A DNA stretch of 37,959 nucleotides from Candidatus Cloacimonadota bacterium (lineage in GTDB: Bacteria > Cloacimonadota > Cloacimonadia > Cloacimonadales > Cloacimonadaceae): the NCBI GenBank assembly GCA_020532215.1, contig JAJBBF010000157.1, positions 1 through 37,959 on the forward strand. The letters are read 5' to 3'. Made by a program: the position numbers and the translations under genes. Every line of letters begins with the position of its first letter. Position 1 is the stretch's first letter. Positions 24,990 through 34,100 of this stretch are shown here, piece after piece. Under the pieces are notes generated by a model. It made no database searches. It worked only from the letters and a program-made list of their open reading frames with translations, and had not been told where the DNA came from.

Positions 24990-25418
24990 TTATTCTTCTT
25001 CTTCTTCTTCTTCTTTGTGTTCCTGTTCCTGGCAGAATTCGATCAGGACGCCGAGGCTGGATTTTGGGTGCAGGAAGGCGATATCGGCGTGATGGGCGCC
25101 CGGGCGGGGTTCCTTGTCGATGAGGCGGATGCCGCTGTCTTCCGCTTTCAGAAGCTCTTCCGGCAGGTCATCCACCGCGAAGGCGATGTGTTGGATGCCT
25201 TCGCCTTTCTTTTCCAGGAACTTTGCGATGGGGCTGTCCCCGGAGGTGGGGGCAAGCAGTTCGATGCGGGTGTCGCCGCAGGGGAAAAAGGCCACCTTCA
25301 CCATCTGGGAGGGCACTTCCTCCGTTCCTTCGAGGGTGAGGCCCAGCTTTTGGTAAAAGGCGATGCCTTCGTCCAGGTCCTTCACCGCGATGCCGATGTG
25401 GGAGATGTGTTTGATCAT
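24990..25418 (-). CDS. mce: methylmalonyl-CoA epimerase
   Basis: The 142-aa product is a vicinal-oxygen-chelate protein of methylmalonyl-CoA epimerase type. It interconverts the (R)- and (S)-epimers between methylmalonyl-CoA mutase and the carboxylase or decarboxylase step of propionate metabolism. It has the paired beta-alpha-beta modules with HISHIGIAVKDLDEGIAFYQ at the start, GEGIQHIAFAVDD in the second module and the end VLIEF; likely metal ligands are His7, His77 and Glu127. It is the last gene of the operon, 6 bases after korC. The extreme C-terminus is seven glutamates encoded by a perfect (TTC)7 tract (24993-25013 on the + strand) beside the stop, beyond the catalytic fold. Assignment is strong; some VOC proteins of this look have other substrates. 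Confidence 0.88.
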   Translation of the reverse strand: MIKHISHIGIAVKDLDEGIAFYQKLGLTLEGTEEVPSQMVKVAFFPCGDTRIELLAPTSGDSPIAKFLEKKGEGIQHIAFAVDDLPEELLKAEDSGIRLIDKEPRPGAHHADIAFLHPKSSLGVLIEFCQEQEHKEEEEEEE

Positions 25419-25424
25419 GGCGCG

Positions 25425-25970
25425 CTATTTTCCGTAGTTATCGGCAAGGTCAAAGCCGATCTGCATGGCCTTGAGGTTGATATCCACAAAAGCCGGCTTC
25501 ACAGTTTCGGCGATGGATTGCTGGAGCGAGTCTTCCTTGACGATGCCGGTTACCTTGGTCAGGAAGGCCAGGGACATGATGTTGGTGGTGATGGGGCTGC
25601 CCAGTTTGGCGATGGCGATCTCGGTGAAGGGCAGCTCATAGGTGTTTTCGGCAGCCAGGGCGAGGTTTTTCACATAGGTGGTGTCGATGATCAGGATGCC
25701 CTTTTCGCGCAGGTCGAAGAGATATTTGTCGCAGGCTTCCTGGGTGAGGGCGAGCAGGCAGTTGAAGTTCACAGCCTCGGGGAAATAGATGTCCTGGTCG
25801 CTGATGATCACGTCCGTGCGGGACGAACCGCCGCGGGATTCGGGGCCGTAGCTCTGGGTCTGGGTTACGCGGTGCTTGTCCAGCACAGCTGCGCGGGCGA
25901 GGATGATCCCGGCCAGGATCAGTCCCTGTCCGCCGCTTCCGGAAAGGCGGATCTCATAGTTTTTCTTCAT
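25425..25970 (-). CDS. korC: 2-oxoacid:ferredoxin oxidoreductase gamma subunit (KorC)
   Basis: The 181-aa product has the gamma-domain signature SGSGGQGLILAGIILARAA (10-28), then SYGPESRGGSSRTDVIISD and TTNIMSLAFLTKVTGIV. The gamma subunit completes the CoA-binding part of the enzyme that oxidises 2-oxoglutarate to succinyl-CoA and CO2 while reducing ferredoxin. The ATG overlaps the korB stop (ATGA). It is part of a D-A-B-C set of separate subunits, the usual four-gene Kor/Oor arrangement. 2-Oxoglutarate is the likeliest substrate because of subunit sizes and the mce neighbour, but a branched-chain 2-oxoacid enzyme (Vor) cannot be fully excluded. Confidence 0.9.
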   Translation of the reverse strand: MKKNYEIRLSGSGGQGLILAGIILARAAVLDKHRVTQTQSYGPESRGGSSRTDVIISDQDIYFPEAVNFNCLLALTQEACDKYLFDLREKGILIIDTTYVKNLALAAENTYELPFTEIAIAKLGSPITTNIMSLAFLTKVTGIVKEDSLQQSIAETVKPAFVDINLKAMQIGFDLADNYGK

Positions 25971-26809
25971 TTCCCGCCTCCCAGGGCTTGGGCTCGTTTC
26001 ACCAGGTCAGCATATTGGGCCGTGAATTCGGGGTGGATCTCCTTGCGCAGGACCCCGCGGATGATCTTTCCCTCCACCTTTTCGGGGGGCAGTTTTTCCA
26101 CCGCGGAGAGCGGCACGGAGTTGTCGCGCATTTCCTTCATCATGTCCGGAGCGCCGCCTTTTTTGTTCAGGCGTCCGTAGATCACCGGGCAGGCGGCCAC
26201 GATCTCGATGAGGGCAAAGCCGGGATGCTCGATGGCTTCCTTCACCATGTTCTGGGTCTCGGGAGTGTGGTAGGCTGTGGTGCGGGCCACATAGCTGGCG
26301 CCGGCGCCCAAGGCCAGGTTGCAAACGTTGAAATCCGGCTCGATGTTGCCATAGGGCGCGGTGGTGGCAAAAGCCTCGTGCGGGGTGGTGGGAGAGCACT
26401 GTCCGCCGGTCATGCCGTAGATATTGTTGTTCACCAGGATCACGGTGAGGTCGATGTTTCTGCGGGCCGCGTGGATCAGATGGTTGCCGCCGATGGCGGT
26501 GCAATCGCCGTCTCCGGTGATCACGATCACCTTGAGGTGGGGTTTGTGCAGTTTGATGCCGGTGGCGTAGGCGATGGCGCGGCCGTGGGTAGTGTGCAGG
26601 GTGTTGAAATCCACATAGACCGGCATGCGCGAAGAACAGCCGATTCCGGAAACCATCACGATGTCGTCGCGCTTGATGTCCATCCCGGCCAAAGCGCGGA
26701 TGATGGAACCCAGGATGATGCCGTTGGAGCAGCCGGCGCACCAGACGTGGGGGAATTTCTTGTCGTGGCGCAGGAAATCGTGGATAACTTTTTGGGGAAT
26801 GTTGGCCAT
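25967..26809 (-). CDS. korB: 2-oxoacid:ferredoxin oxidoreductase beta subunit (KorB)
   Basis: The 280-aa product binds thiamine diphosphate and the proximal [4Fe-4S] cluster. The start FPHVWCAGCSNGIILGSI holds Cys24 and Cys27, Cys58 follows in SGIGCSSRMPVY, and a later AACPV offers a fourth ligand. The ThDP/Mg motif is GDGD (99-102) with NN at 127-128 (TVILVNNNIYGMTGGQ). QCSPTTP is typical of Kor-type beta subunits. The gene starts 2 bases after the korA stop with GGAGG inside the korA end, and overlaps korC by 4 bases, so the subunits are co-translated. Length is normal for the family. Confidence 0.95.
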   Translation of the reverse strand: MANIPQKVIHDFLRHDKKFPHVWCAGCSNGIILGSIIRALAGMDIKRDDIVMVSGIGCSSRMPVYVDFNTLHTTHGRAIAYATGIKLHKPHLKVIVITGDGDCTAIGGNHLIHAARRNIDLTVILVNNNIYGMTGGQCSPTTPHEAFATTAPYGNIEPDFNVCNLALGAGASYVARTTAYHTPETQNMVKEAIEHPGFALIEIVAACPVIYGRLNKKGGAPDMMKEMRDNSVPLSAVEKLPPEKVEGKIIRGVLRKEIHPEFTAQYADLVKRAQALGGGK

Positions 26810-26811
26810 GG

Positions 26812-28044
26812 TCAGATCGCCTCCTTCAGTTTACGCAGGATATCCACCGGCGAGATCAGTTTCCCGTTCACCCGCTGGATCTTGATCAGCTTGCTGTCGC
26901 TGCGGTCTTTCACCAGGCGCTGGATCTCGCGGACCAGCTGGCCCTGGTTGAGCTCCGGCACCACCACAATATCCACGTCGCGCAGCATCTTACGCACCGC
27001 GTCGTCGGGGAAAGGCCAGATGGTGAGGGGGCGCAAGAGGCCCACCTTGATGCCTTCGTGGCGGGCCATCGCGACTGCCGCTTTGGCGGCGCGGGCTGTG
27101 ATCCCGGCGGCAAAGATGGCGATCTTGGCGTCTTCCATATCATAGCTTTCGATCTGAACCAGGTCGCGGATGTTGTAAGTTATCTTTTTGCGCAGGCGGT
27201 CCATCATATCCGCGGCCTCGCTGGCTTTGTTGGTGGGAAATCCCAGCTGGTCGTGGGTGAGGCCGGTAACGTGGAAACGGTAGCCTTCACCGAAACTGGC
27301 AAGGGGGGAAAGGTATTTTTGGTTTTCGTCGTAATGCTTGTACCAATGCGGCGGCACGGTAGGTTTGATGCGCGAGATCACGCGCACGTTGGCCATATCG
27401 GGCAGGCAAACGGCTTCCCGCATGTGGCCCAAAACCTCGTCCAGAAGCAGGATTACGCAGCTGCGGTACTTTTCCGCGAGGTTGATGGCGCGGATGGTGA
27501 GTTCGTAGCATTCCTTCACGCTGTCCGGATAGAGCACGATCGCGGGGCTGTCGCCGTGGCTTCCCCAGCGGGATTGCTGGATCTCGCCCTGGGCGCAGCT
27601 GGTGGGCATGCCGGTGGAGGGCCCCACGCGCTGTACGTTCACCACCACGCAGGGTGTTTCGGTGATCTTGGCGTAGCCGATGCCTTCCTGCATCAGCGAG
27701 AAACCGGGTCCGGAAGTGGCGGTGAGGGATTTCGCTCCGGCCAGGGAAGCGCCGGTGATGGCGCAGATGCTGGCGATCTCGTCTTCCATCTGCACAAAGA
27801 CCCCGCCGCGCTTGGGCAATTCGGCGGAAAGGATCTCGGCGATCTCGGTGGAGGGCGTGATCGGATAGCCGGCAAAGAAGTTGCAGCCGGCATCCAGGGC
27901 TCCGTAAGCAACGGCTTCGTTGCCCTGCATCAGCACGGTCTTGCGTTCGCGCTGGGTCTGCAATTCCTCCAGCTTGGTTTCGGTTTTGGGTTCGCGGGGC
28001 GCCGCTTTGGGAGCGGGTTTGGTGATCTTTGAAGTTTTAGCCAT
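26812..28044 (-). CDS. korA: 2-oxoacid:ferredoxin oxidoreductase alpha subunit (KorA)
   Basis: The 410-aa product carries the pyrimidine-binding domain of the ThDP enzyme: LMQGNEAVAYGALDAGCNFF, then the diagnostic AGYPITPSTEIAEILS, QMEDEIASICAITGASLAGA, SGPGFSLMQEGIGYA and GPSTGMPT. The C-terminal domain (IKVGLLRPLTIWPFPDDAVR ... VVVPELNQGQLVREI) is normal. An N-terminal extension of about 36 residues, rich in Lys, Pro, Ala, Glu and Thr, precedes the usual family start; the ATG at 28044 is nevertheless supported by GAGGAG just upstream. It follows korD by 9 bases. The role is oxidative or reversible conversion of 2-oxoglutarate and succinyl-CoA with ferredoxin. Confidence 0.93.
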   Translation of the reverse strand: MAKTSKITKPAPKAAPREPKTETKLEELQTQRERKTVLMQGNEAVAYGALDAGCNFFAGYPITPSTEIAEILSAELPKRGGVFVQMEDEIASICAITGASLAGAKSLTATSGPGFSLMQEGIGYAKITETPCVVVNVQRVGPSTGMPTSCAQGEIQQSRWGSHGDSPAIVLYPDSVKECYELTIRAINLAEKYRSCVILLLDEVLGHMREAVCLPDMANVRVISRIKPTVPPHWYKHYDENQKYLSPLASFGEGYRFHVTGLTHDQLGFPTNKASEAADMMDRLRKKITYNIRDLVQIESYDMEDAKIAIFAAGITARAAKAAVAMARHEGIKVGLLRPLTIWPFPDDAVRKMLRDVDIVVVPELNQGQLVREIQRLVKDRSDSKLIKIQRVNGKLISPVDILRKLKEAI

Positions 28045-28053
28045 TCATACTCC

Positions 28054-28353
28054 TCAGCGGTCTTTGGCGCCGGTGATGGCGAAATCGGGGCAGAGGCGGT
28101 CGCAGGTCTCGCAGTGGATGCATTTTTCCGGCGCCGCGACATAGGGGGAGCCGTCGGCTCTGCGTCCCAGGCAGCCGGTGGGGCAAAAAGCCACGCAAAT
28201 GCCGCACTTTTTGCACCAATTGTAATAAATCAGAACGGGGGAATCCTTGCCGCCGGGAGCTTTTACTTCGGTGGGCTCCACCTCCATCTTTTCCAGCGCG
28301 TCTTCCTCCCTGATGATCATGCCCATGCGGTCTTTTTCGACTTTTTTAGGCAT
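28054..28353 (-). CDS. korD: 2-oxoacid:ferredoxin oxidoreductase delta subunit, 2[4Fe-4S] ferredoxin (KorD)
   Basis: The 99-aa protein has two CxxCxxCxxxC clusters: Cys47/50/53/57 (WCKKCGICVAFCP) and Cys78/81/84/88 (KCIHCETCDRLCP), a typical bacterial-type diferredoxin. The first 45 residues are a charged extension. It would pass electrons from the KorAB catalytic centre to soluble ferredoxin. GGAGGAAAT precedes the ATG. It is the first of the four oxidoreductase genes and lies 47 bases after the aminotransferase gene. Confidence 0.92.
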   Translation of the reverse strand: MPKKVEKDRMGMIIREEDALEKMEVEPTEVKAPGGKDSPVLIYYNWCKKCGICVAFCPTGCLGRRADGSPYVAAPEKCIHCETCDRLCPDFAITGAKDR

Positions 28354-28400
28354 ATTTCCTCCAGGATCTATATTTTTTTATTGTTTTGGCGTTGGTTCGC

Positions 28401-29621
28401 TCAGGATCTTTGGGCCAGGACCTTCTTGTAGAAGGTTCCCAGGCGTTTGCAGCCTTCGCGGTTGTTTTCTTCGGATTCGTAAGAGAAGTTCAGGCGCATG
28501 GTGTGCTGGCCCTTGCCGTCGCAGAAGAAGGAGGTGCCGGCCACATAGGCCACTTTTTGTTCTTTGATGCAATCCAGCAGCAGGGCGCCGGTGTCGATGC
28601 CCTGGGGCCCGTAGGCCATCAGGAAGAGGCCGCCCTGGGGTTTGATCCAGGTGAATTCCTCGGGCATGAACTCCTGCAGGGAATCCAGCATCACCTTCTG
28701 TTTGGCTTTATACATCGTGCGGATCTGGTCCAGCTTGGGATCCAGGAAGCCCTGCTCGATGTAGCGGGCGGCGATGCGTTGGGTGAAAGGCGGAGTGCAA
28801 AGGTCTGTGGCTTGCTTGGCCACCACGATCTTGTCCAGAACGTCCGGATGGCCAACCACCCAACCGATGCGGAAACCGGGGCAGAAGATCTTGGAAAAGG
28901 TTCCCAACAGCACCACCTGGCCTGTGCCATCGAGTTCGTAGAGGGTGGGCTGGTCCTCGCCCTCGTAGCGAAGCTCGCGGTAGGGGCTGTCTTCGATGAT
29001 CAGGATGTCGTGGCGGCGGGCGATGGCGATGATCTCATGGCGGCGTTTGGCGCTCATGGTCATCCCGGCGGGGTTTTGGAAATCGGGGATCACATAGATG
29101 AATTTGGGTTTTTTGCCCCGGGCGATAGCTTCTTTGATCCGGGTTTCCATCACTTCGGGGATCTCGCCTTCGTCGTCCATCGGAATGCCGATCATGTCCG
29201 CGCCGTAGGAATTGAAGGCGCTGAGGCCGCCCAGATAGGAGGGCAGGCCCACGATGATGGTGTCGCCGCGGTCGATGAAGATCTTGGCGATGAGGTCCAA
29301 AGCTTGCTGGGAAGCGGTGGTGATGATCAGGTTCTCGATGCCGATGTCGATGCCGGCTTTCTGGTAGCGTTCCACCATCATGGTGCGCAGCAGGTTGTCA
29401 CCTTCCGTGGGTCCGTATTGCAGCGCGTAGGCGGCCTCGGTATTCATCACCTCGGCGATGATGCCCTTGAGTTCTTCAACCGGGAAGGTCGCCGGGGCGG
29501 GAAAGCCGCCGGAAAACGAGATCAAGCCCGGCTGGCCCAAAAACTTCAGCAGCTCGCGGATCGCGGAGCGCTTCATGCCACGCACGTTCGTGGACAGGGT
29601 AGATTGCAGGTCGGTGATCAT
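28401..29621 (-). CDS. PLP-dependent aminotransferase, fold type I (2-aminoadipate/aromatic/branched-chain type)
   Basis: The 406-aa product has the class I/II aminotransferase marks: SFSGGFPAPATFP near the N-terminus, ALQYGPTEGDNLLR, Asn183-Pro184 in PDFQNPAGMTMS, Asp211 in IIEDSPYRELRYEG, and the PLP lysine Lys244 in LLGTFSKIFCPGFRIGWV. This pattern is that of the LysN/MocR-domain subgroup without the DNA-binding part. Such enzymes usually move amino groups from lysine, aromatic or branched-chain amino acids to 2-oxoglutarate. Its place upstream of the 2-oxoglutarate oxidoreductase genes suggests a shared job in amino-acid oxidation, with the 2-oxoacid product feeding Kor. Substrate specificity cannot be read by eye. 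Confidence 0.87.
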   Translation of the reverse strand: MITDLQSTLSTNVRGMKRSAIRELLKFLGQPGLISFSGGFPAPATFPVEELKGIIAEVMNTEAAYALQYGPTEGDNLLRTMMVERYQKAGIDIGIENLIITTASQQALDLIAKIFIDRGDTIIVGLPSYLGGLSAFNSYGADMIGIPMDDEGEIPEVMETRIKEAIARGKKPKFIYVIPDFQNPAGMTMSAKRRHEIIAIARRHDILIIEDSPYRELRYEGEDQPTLYELDGTGQVVLLGTFSKIFCPGFRIGWVVGHPDVLDKIVVAKQATDLCTPPFTQRIAARYIEQGFLDPKLDQIRTMYKAKQKVMLDSLQEFMPEEFTWIKPQGGLFLMAYGPQGIDTGALLLDCIKEQKVAYVAGTSFFCDGKGQHTMRLNFSYESEENNREGCKRLGTFYKKVLAQRS

Positions 29622-29639
29622 GATGATCCTCCATCTATC

Positions 29640-29930
29640 TTATTCTTGTTCATAAACCAGTACTTTCTTGTTCGCTTTGCGCCATTCCCGGTAAGCGCTC
29701 TTGATCTCCAGTTCCCAGATGATGCGCTTGTCGCTGTCTTCAAAGGTTACAACGTCCATGTAGTAGGTGCGTTTGCTCTTGCCCATGAAGCTCTTTTTGG
29801 GAAATTCGACCACGATCTCGCCTTCAATGTTGAGGATGGTTATTTCGTTCAGAAACACGCCGTCGGCGATCTCCATGATGGCACGGGCTTCAACGCTGCC
29901 GGTCTGAACGTCGCGGAAATGAATGTTCAT
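29640..29930 (-). CDS. small protein with possible SpoVG-like fold, first gene of the kor operon
   Basis: A 96-aa protein with GGAG six bases before its ATG, 18 bases upstream of the aminotransferase gene, so probably co-transcribed with it. The pattern, an opening basic strand (MNIHFRDVQTGSVEARAIME), a strand with FLNEITILNIEGEIVVEFPK, a basic loop (KSFMGKSKRTYYMDVVTFED) and a final helix, resembles SpoVG, a small nucleic-acid-binding regulator (usual ending FVAMPSRK then a helix). The likeness is loose and no residue is diagnostic. If true, it could regulate the operon. Otherwise it is an unrecognised conserved small cytoplasmic protein with no signal peptide or membrane segment. Confidence 0.45.
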   Translation of the reverse strand: MNIHFRDVQTGSVEARAIMEIADGVFLNEITILNIEGEIVVEFPKKSFMGKSKRTYYMDVVTFEDSDKRIIWELEIKSAYREWRKANKKVLVYEQE

Positions 29931-30046
29931 TGATACTCCAATCTTAGATTAGACCACGTTAAAAATAATCTGCCATATTGGTCAAGGTTTTTTTTGGGCG
30001 CATCAAACCGGCTCCGTGGGCCTGGAACTGCAGCCAAAAAGGCGCT

Positions 30047-31027
30047 TCAGATCAATCCCGGCAGAATGTCGGCAATGCTGGCGGGGCCAAAATACTCCGC
30101 CAGGGGCAGGGCTTCCAGAGCCCGGCGCAGCTCCTCCTCGCGGTGGGGAAGGCCAGTGAGGGCGGCTTCCAGTTCGCCGATGTCGCGGTTTCCGAAAAAA
30201 TCGCCATAGACTTTCAACGCGGTGATCCGGCCACTGTGGACGTCGGCATGAAACTCAATGGTGCCTGCTTCGCAGCGGATAGCCTGCACGTGGTTGTAGG
30301 CAGGGGAGCGGCCGAAATTCCATTCCCAGGTGTCGTATTTATCTGTCACCAGGGTCTGGATGGCATCCCGGTCCGCCTGGCTGAAAGCGTATTCTTGGGC
30401 CTCGGGATACAGCTTCAGCACCTCCGCGTGCACCAGCTGGATGAATTCCGGCAGCGAGACCGGCTGGCTAAGATGTTCCGAGACGTTCGTGACCCTCCGG
30501 GAAACTGATTTCACCGCTTTGTCCCTGAATTTGAGGGGATTGGCTTTGAGGGCGGCGCTCAGATTTCCGATATGGGAATCAAAGAGGATGGTGCCGTGCT
30601 GCTGGATCTTGTTGAAGTACAGCGCGCGGGCGTTGCCAGAGAATTTTTGGCCTTGGATCGTGAGGTCGTTGCGCCCCTCCAGCCGGGCGTCCACGCCCAG
30701 TTTTTGCAGCGCGGAGAGCACCGGCGCGGTGTATTTGGCAAAGCCGCTCTCCTCCCCGGCGCAGCGGTTCATGATGAAGCTGAAGTTGAGGTTGCCCAGG
30801 TCGTGGAAGACAGTGCCGCCTCCGGTGAGGCGCCGCACCACGGGGATCTGGTGTTCCCGCACCCAGGGCAGGTTGATCTCCGCCAGCGTGTTCTGATTGC
30901 GGCCCACGATGATCGAGGGCGCGTTGCGGTAGAGCAGGAAAAAGTCCTCTTCAAAGCCCTTGAGGATGTACTCCTCGCAGGCGATGTTGAAGGGCGCCCA
31001 GTTGCTGGGGCTGATCGCGAATAGCAT
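30047..31027 (-). CDS. lplA: lipoate-protein ligase A
   Basis: The 326-aa protein has the LplA/LipB fold: NIACEEYILKG near the N-terminus, SIIVGRNQNTLAEIN, the substrate loop RRLTGGGTVFHDLGNLNFSF (65-84) and the catalytic lysine Lys128 in IQGQKFSGNARA. A C-terminal accessory domain (about 240-326, FHADVHSGRITALKVYGDFF) is present, so this is the full activating-and-transferring type. It attaches scavenged lipoate to the E2 or glycine-cleavage H protein. No lipoyl-domain gene is in the window, so the target lies elsewhere. It stands between the kor operon and a large secreted-protein gene, with no clear terminator of its own seen. Confidence 0.92.
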   Translation of the reverse strand: MLFAISPSNWAPFNIACEEYILKGFEEDFFLLYRNAPSIIVGRNQNTLAEINLPWVREHQIPVVRRLTGGGTVFHDLGNLNFSFIMNRCAGEESGFAKYTAPVLSALQKLGVDARLEGRNDLTIQGQKFSGNARALYFNKIQQHGTILFDSHIGNLSAALKANPLKFRDKAVKSVSRRVTNVSEHLSQPVSLPEFIQLVHAEVLKLYPEAQEYAFSQADRDAIQTLVTDKYDTWEWNFGRSPAYNHVQAIRCEAGTIEFHADVHSGRITALKVYGDFFGNRDIGELEAALTGLPHREEELRRALEALPLAEYFGPASIADILPGLI

Positions 31028-31176
31028 TTGGGCCTGTCAACTCCCGGCGGGCATCTTTTCTGGTTTCATTGTCATGGTCAAATTTCCTGCGGCGATCCGG
31101 GCCGCGCGGTTAGGTTTTGGATCAGGCATCTTATCCGGGACCAGAATTTGGGGCGCGGGGATGTTGTCAATGGGGA

Positions 31177-34100
31177 TCAGTATTTCACCAGCTTGTGGGT
31201 CTGGATGCCTTGTTCGGAAGAGATCCTGAGCAGATAGATCCCTGCCGGCAAATCTTCGCCCCGGCCGTCGCGGCCGTCCCAGATCAGGTCTGTGTGATCC
31301 TGGGAGAGCTTACCCCGCTTAAGTTCACACACTTTTTGGCCCCTCAAATTGTAAACAGCCAGGCTGATTTCCTCCGCTTTGATCGAAGACAGCTGGATAC
31401 GGAGCTCTGCCCGGAAGGGATTGGGGTAAACACTGATCCCTTCAGATTTGCTTGAGTGGGGTTTGGTGGGAGTGTAGCTGCGGATGCTGATCTGGCCCAG
31501 ATGCGTTCCGGCCGAGGGAGGGTCGCACCACAGAGGCTGACCGTCATGCAATTCCCAAGCCTGGCCGAAAAGGCTGAGCTCGGCGCTGTAAGACTCTGGC
31601 AGAGAAGAGGTATCCAGCCTGAAACGCAGGGGGCGCTGGTCGGCCAGCTCAAGCTGGAGCTGCCAGGTTTTTTCGCTCTGGTTGTAAAAGGGATACAACC
31701 CGCGGTATTCGCATTGCAGCAGATGGGTCTCACCCGTTTGGGGATCGGCGAGCCGCAATGCCAGCCTGTATGGCATATCCGGGAAAGGCGGCGGTTTGGG
31801 CAGGTCAAAGAGCGTATCCAAGCCTTCGGAGCTCAGGTCGGCGGTGCCAGCCTGCACTGCCTCTCCGGAGTTGTAACCGTCTGATAAACTAAGGCTTACG
31901 CTCCACTGCTCGGTCCAGTTGAAAGCCTCCCCGTCATGATAACAGGGATCGAAGACCACTGAGAGCGGAAGTGTATCCTGGTAATGGACCAGGGCAGCCT
32001 GGCCCGGCGGGATGGATCGCGCCAGCCGGAAGCCGGCATCGTCGTATAGGATTACCCGGGGCGGCAGCAAACCCTCCGCCACCAGCTGCGAATAGCTTTT
32101 CTGGCTCTGCCCATGGGTGAACCGGAGGTCCTTCAGCTCATAATGATAATAGTGTGGGTTGGGCAGCAGGTTCCAGCCCGGATGCAGGTTTAGGGTAAGC
32201 GGCCACGCCGGGGTTTCCACCGGCAGGGTGGCCTGGAAAGCTTGGGGGTGGCGGATCAAAAAACCCTGCTGGTTGTTCAGCGTGCTTTGCGGTATCCAGA
32301 GGGAATCCAGGATCCAGGCCGAGGCGGAGTTGCCCAGGAACTCGCTGACCGGCGGCCCGAATCCGCTGTGGGGGAAACTGAGCAGGCTATAGCCAGGATC
32401 CTGCTGATAGGAAATGTTTTGGGGCAGGACGTTAAAGCGCTGGCGGGAATAGCGGTGCAGGCTGCCGCCTTCCGCCAACTGCGCCAGAACCAGCAATTGG
32501 GCTCCGCTCAGCTCCTGCAGGGCAGTGTAAGGCCAGTCAGTTATCTGGGGCGGCAGGCCGGTTGCGATCTCCAGCGAATCCTGGCCGGTGCAGAGCCAGA
32601 GGTCAACGCTTTCCACCCGCGGCAGGTTGACCACCACGTAATGCAGATTCAGCGTATCCCCCTGCCAGGCAAAGAGATCTGGGGCGGGGGTGAACTGCAC
32701 CCGGGGAAGCTGTTTTCCCCAATGCAGCTGCAGATCCTGCCAGCCGGTCTGGGTGTTCCACCAGGAGTAAGGCCCCTCGCGCAGATCGTGCCAGCGGTCG
32801 CGCTGCACATCGTAGATCAGGATGTCGTGGCCGGAGGCCAGCAATTCCGCCCCGGCAGACAAATACAGATAGACGCCGGTGTTCTGGCTGCGGCAGCGCA
32901 GGTCCCAGCGCTTGTTCGTGTTGTTGGGATCGATCCAGGAGCGGATATCCCGGATGAAGACCACTGAATCGTCAGCCTCCGGCAGAAAGGAGCCTATCTT
33001 CAACTGGCCGCCAGTGGCTGATTCATATTGGTCAAGCTGATCCCAACCGTCGCTGGCCAGGGGGTTGGTTCCAAACTGGAAGTTCTTGCTAAGTTGGTGG
33101 TCAATGTCGTTCAGGGTAAGTGACCACAATGGATTTGGGCTCGCGCTCAGGGTTTGCCAGAAATAGTTTTCCTGGCCGCCGGGGTATTCGGCGCTCACCT
33201 GGTAATGATAGATCGTGCCGTTGGCCAAGTTGGTATCCAGAAAAGTATAATTTCCGCCGGGATCGGGCTGCAGATCTGGATCCCAGATCCAGGAAGATAG
33301 CAGTTCCGGAGCGGCGTTTCCAGCGGCCCGGTGGATGTTGAAGCCCAGGGCGCTGTCGCTGCCGGCTGCGAAATAGAGGTCCACCGCCCCGTTTCCGGCT
33401 GTGGCGCTGAACTCCGTGATGGGGGAGCCCAGTTTGAATATCTTGATCTCGTTGCTGCGGAGGCTGTGGTTTCCGTGCTTGTCCCTGGCCTGCACGCTCA
33501 GATAATAGACGCGGGGTTCCACATCCAGGTCCAGGATATAGCTGTCCTGGTTCTGCCAGGCCAGTTCAGAGTTGGTGTGGCGGTCCAGCACCTGGCTGTG
33601 CCAGATCCCCTGCTCCTCCCAGCGCAGGTGGAGCACGTAGCTGTCGAAATCGTAACTGTAGCTCCGATCCCAGGCGATTTCGGCTTCCTGGCTGAAAAGG
33701 GAGGTCACGCGCAGGTTTTCCGGATTGGACGGCCCGGTGCCGTCATCCAGCACCAGCATGCTGTCGATCACGGCTTCCAGCGCGTTCAGCCAGGGCAGGA
33801 AGAACTGGGTGAAGCGGGTGTAGCGCTGGTCGGGGATCCAGGCCTGGGTTTCAGTGTCATAGCCGAAAAACCAGTTCCAGTTGGCAGGGGTGCGGGCATA
33901 GCATTTGGGCAGTTCATCCATCTCCACATGCAGAAAAGGAGAATAGACATCATAGACGTTCTGCTGCGTTGTGTACAGCATCTGCTGGTTGAACTCCGCC
34001 CCCGGCAGTTCAGTGTTGAAAGGCAGATCCACGTTCACGCTGTCGTGAAGGTAGGTAACCGGGTCGGTGGGATATTGGTAAACGCAATAGAAATCGAGGA

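Noticed and set aside
24539-25123. Open frames on the + strand in the repeat-rich intergenic region
   Set aside because: The peptides are Pro/Gly/Arg-rich, cross the terminator and palindromes, run into the antisense of mce and lack ribosome sites.
24990-29621. Pyruvate:ferredoxin oxidoreductase as identity of the four-subunit enzyme
   Set aside because: The alpha and beta signatures (AGYPITPSTEIAEIL, QCSPTTP) and the 410/280/181/99-aa sizes fit Kor/Oor-type better than Por.
28386-29933. Long + strand open frame opposite the aminotransferase gene
   Set aside because: It lies wholly on the antisense of clear genes (aminotransferase and the 96-aa protein) and its peptide is His/Gly/Val/Phe-rich with no domain.
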